Source of the DNA: Blepharisma japonicum
Taxonomy: Eukaryota; Ciliophora; Heterotrichea; Heterotrichida; Blepharismidae
Length of the DNA: 64,000 nucleotides
Reading direction: 5' to 3'
NCBI GenBank assembly: GCA_949751835.1
Contig: CATKHK010000131.1
Location: forward strand, 1-64,000
The number at the start of each line of letters is the position of its first letter. The first letter of the stretch is position 1. Under the pieces are notes generated by a model. That model was not told the DNA's origin and ran no database searches. It worked only from the letters and a program-made list of their open reading frames with translations. This document shows positions 61,179 to 64,000 of this stretch, one piece after another. The translations under genes and the position numbers were made by a program.

Positions 61179-64000
61179 TTAACTGTCTTCAGCTTGTTTT
61201 GCTGTTTCCTGATAGTTGCAATCTTTGCTTAAATTTTCAATTAATAAAACATCACTCGATGCAATAGAAGAGTTTATATTCTTCAAGTTTTGGCCATCTA
61301 AATAATTTTTACTTGGGTTCTCCTCTTCAATTTCACTTTTAACCTTATTTTTATTTCGCCATCTGCTAATATTTTTTTTAAGTACAGCTCAAATTGATTT
61401 AAGAAAGTGAAATGCCCAGTAAATTAAAAAATAAAGATTTGCTATAACAATAACGACATAGAAAAAAACGTTTGTTCCATCACTTAATGAGCCCATTAAA
61501 TAATAAAGTCCACTGTATATGGTAATAACACAAACTAATTTTGAGCGCAGATCCATTTGATTTAATATATACTCTTTATAAGGATTATTTGAGTATTGTA
61601 AACGAAAATAAATTGAGTAAATAATAGCCACTATTAGTGCTTGAAGTTTTAAAGAAATTTTTGTTAAAAATACTGAGCAGCAAATCAAAATGATTTTGGT
61701 ATAAAGAATAATAAATTCTCAATAAAAATATTCGGTCTTGAATCCATTGAAAAGAAATCCATAAGTAAGGCGGACATCTATATTGTCAAGTTTTTTTCTG
61801 TTTTTGATAATATTTATCAAACAAATAGTAGGCAAAATAATACCCCATAAAATGATACTGGGCAAAGAAATGGTCAACATATAAAATATATGATCATAAT
61901 TTCAGCACCTTATGTCAAGATCTTCTTCAAGTCAATATTGGCCAGAATTAATTTCTGTGCAGTTCATCGATGCAAACATTTTTTTCACAATGCTTGGGTG
62001 AATTAAAAATAATAAAATAATGCATGTTGAAATAAAGTCATCCCAAAAAGTTTTGTATGAGGATTTGACTAGCTTAATAATATACCAAAAGAGGAAAGAT
62101 AAAATTGACATCAAAAAGGGAATAAAAGCAATAATTGTAAGAGTCCTAAAATAAATCAAACTTATGGAGTCTTCATATTTAAAGAAACATTGAAATGAAT
62201 AAATTTGTTGATAAACGTAGTCAGAGTTATTTTGGATTTCGAACAGTGCCAAAACTTCTGATGATCAATTCAGTTTGAAGCTCGAGGCTAAAATAACTGT
62301 TTGAGTATAATTCAAAAATATTTTTATATAGATTGATACTCGCGATTTTGATTTAAAAGCAGATTTTCTTGTTGTTTTTACCATTATAAATGATAATGTA
62401 AAGAGTAAAATCATAATTCCTAATAATATCAAAATATTGTTTTTAGTATTAGGACATTCTTTACATTTATTACTGGATGTATGCGAATATCCAATTTTAC
62501 AGGATTGGCATTTGTTGCCTTTATATGGCATCCCGCATTCTCCTGTATAGGAAAGATTATTTATATCAGGTGAACCCAGGCAAGCTTGAGGATATGGGCA
62601 TTTTCAAAATTTATCTGTATAAATATTGTCTCTTCAATATTCAGGCTTTGGAATCATTGTATAATTTCCATAGCATATTGCATTATATGGACAAGCTTGG
62701 CATGAAATTAAATTTGGATTTAGACTATAAAATCCTTCAGAACAAACCTCACAGTTTTTCCCTGACTTTACTTCTCCTATTTTGCATTCCCTTATTTCTA
62801 TATCCAAAACCAAATTTTGACTACAAAAAGGCTCCCCTGATTTTTTAATTTTGTCTATATCAATTGCTGAAGAAGTGACCATTATTTGTATAGAAGATCC
62901 AGGTTCTTCTGATATAATGAATTCAGAAAAATTAAAAATTCCTTTTAGAGCAGTAACTTTGATAATTCCTGACAGTTGGGTTGATGAGTTAACGGCTAGC
63001 AGGCTAGCTTCACTTGAATTATCGGTTCTTACAATATTATTCATATCGTCAACTAAAGCAATTAGTAAGGGAACTTTTATAGCTTGTCCAGATGCTACTT
63101 CAGTTATATTGAAGTCTGATATTGGAGTATCTAAATTTCTTCTTTTATAGTCAATTAAGCTTCCGTCTTTATTTGCTTGCATTAGCTTAATTGGAAAAGA
63201 AGCAATGCTCTGTCCATACAGAGCAATATTGTTTTTGTAATAATTATTAAATAGTTTAGGCATTCTGTCATCTCAGCTAATGGCTCCTCCATTAAATGTC
63301 GCAACATTTTCAGTAAAACTAGTATTCTTTATAATAAAATTGCACATTATTGTGCCAGAACAAGACATTCGAATTCCTCCACCACTTCCGTATTCTGCTT
63401 TGTTATTTTTTTGTAGTATTGCTTTATTTTTCTCAAAATTAGATAAATGAATATTTATTCCTACGCTGCTTATCCAGATTGCACCTCCGTTTTGAGCAGT
63501 ATTAGCATCAAATATACACTCAGAAATGTTATAAGGTTCCCTTATTTCATTACTCGTTGTAAAAAATAGTGCACCTCCATTTAAAGATGCGCTATTACTA
63601 GTAAAAACGCTCGAGTCAATATTAATTACACTGCATGAATCGCAATATACTGCTCCGCCATTAATTCCAATGCCACTCATAAATGTTGAATTTATGATTT
63701 CTAAATTTTTTAGTTCTATCCCATATATCCCTGATAAAGTAAACTTTGTAAAAACTGAATTTTCAATTGACAGAGCTGACTGATCAGCATTTATGATCCC
63801 TCCTGCTGAAGCACCATTTATATCATAAAATTCAGAGTTATTGATATTTACTGTGCTTTCAAAAGTAGCATAAATCGCACCTCCTTTAGAAGAAGACAAC
63901 TGATTAAACTCTGAAGAATTTATTAAGAGTGTGCTAGAGCTTAAGTAGATCGCCCCTCCACCCTCAGAAGTACTACCTTTATAAAATGTCGTATTTTGAA
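61179..64000 (-). CDS. B9: type-B surface protein on the minus strand, 5' part beyond window
   Basis: C-terminal 939 or so residues of a type-B member, in reverse orientation; the N-terminal part lies past base 64000. The stop TAA is read from 61181 to 61179. From right to left: beta-helix repeats (KGGAIYATFESTV; NGGAVYC; NGGALFF) to about 63200, then 'VASGQAIKVPLLIALVDD' (about 63100), then the ephrin-receptor-like domain (GFYSLNPNLISCQACPYNAI; PEYW where others have PGYW) at about 62800-62460. About nine TM segments follow to 61390. The tail contains NINSSIASSDVLLIENLSK and ends QAEDS. Trp codons are TGA at several sites, including the RDN-preceding Trp near 62637. No internal TAA or TAG was found in the segments I read. 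Confidence 0.9.

Overview
The window looks like somatic (macronuclear) DNA of a heterotrich ciliate, most likely Blepharisma or a close relative. It is AT-rich. Every long gene reads through only if TGA is Trp and TAA/TAG are the only stops, and the clear introns are all exactly 15 nt (GT...AG with A at position 10). Both traits are known from Blepharisma. The species call is inference from the code and introns; I could not search a database.

Nearly all of the 64 kb is one gene family: nine genes (seven complete, two cut by the window edges), three larger pseudogenes and one possible small relic. Each complete protein is about 2,310-2,390 aa. The order is signal peptide, 15-nt intron, cysteine-rich Lin12/Notch-like repeats (LNR), a right-handed beta-helix of about 1,200-1,300 aa built from GGAI/FxxN repeats (chlamydial polymorphic-membrane-protein type), a conserved 'ASGQ..ALVDD' module, an ephrin-receptor/GCC2-GCC3-like cysteine domain, about nine membrane helices and a short cytosolic tail. 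They look like giant cell-surface receptors or adhesins.

There are two subfamilies. Type A has about six LNR-like modules, 'YYNID..SKCLDCPSSA', and a tail with S[DE]QS. Type B has about nine LNR-like modules, 'GFYSLNPNLISC', and a tail often with N-[ED]-S-Q-type motifs. Order from left to right: A1 (partial, <1-3518), A2 (3707-10645), B3 (10873-18060), mosaic pseudogene psi1 (18365-19330), B4 (19860-27032), type-A head pseudogene psi2 (27595-28085), A5 (28143-35135), a 1.4-kb gene-free gap, B6 (36506-43678), A7 (44218-51168), type-A tail pseudogene psi3 (51337-53600), B8 (53705-60877), then B9 on the minus strand (61179->64000), convergent with B8.

B4 and B6 are recent duplicates, both 2,380 aa, inside a repeated segment of about 8.4 kb (about 19645-28083 and 36380-44709). 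That segment also carries the 3' flank and the head of the next type-A gene. The head is intact in A7 and decayed in psi2. A 324-bp stretch with no difference between B4 and B6 suggests gene conversion. The cluster therefore shows duplication, fusion of fragments, decay and homogenisation, a birth-and-death pattern seen in surface-recognition families. The ligand and biological role cannot be read from the sequence.

I saw no tRNA or rRNA genes, CRISPR arrays, recognisable transposons or virus-like elements.
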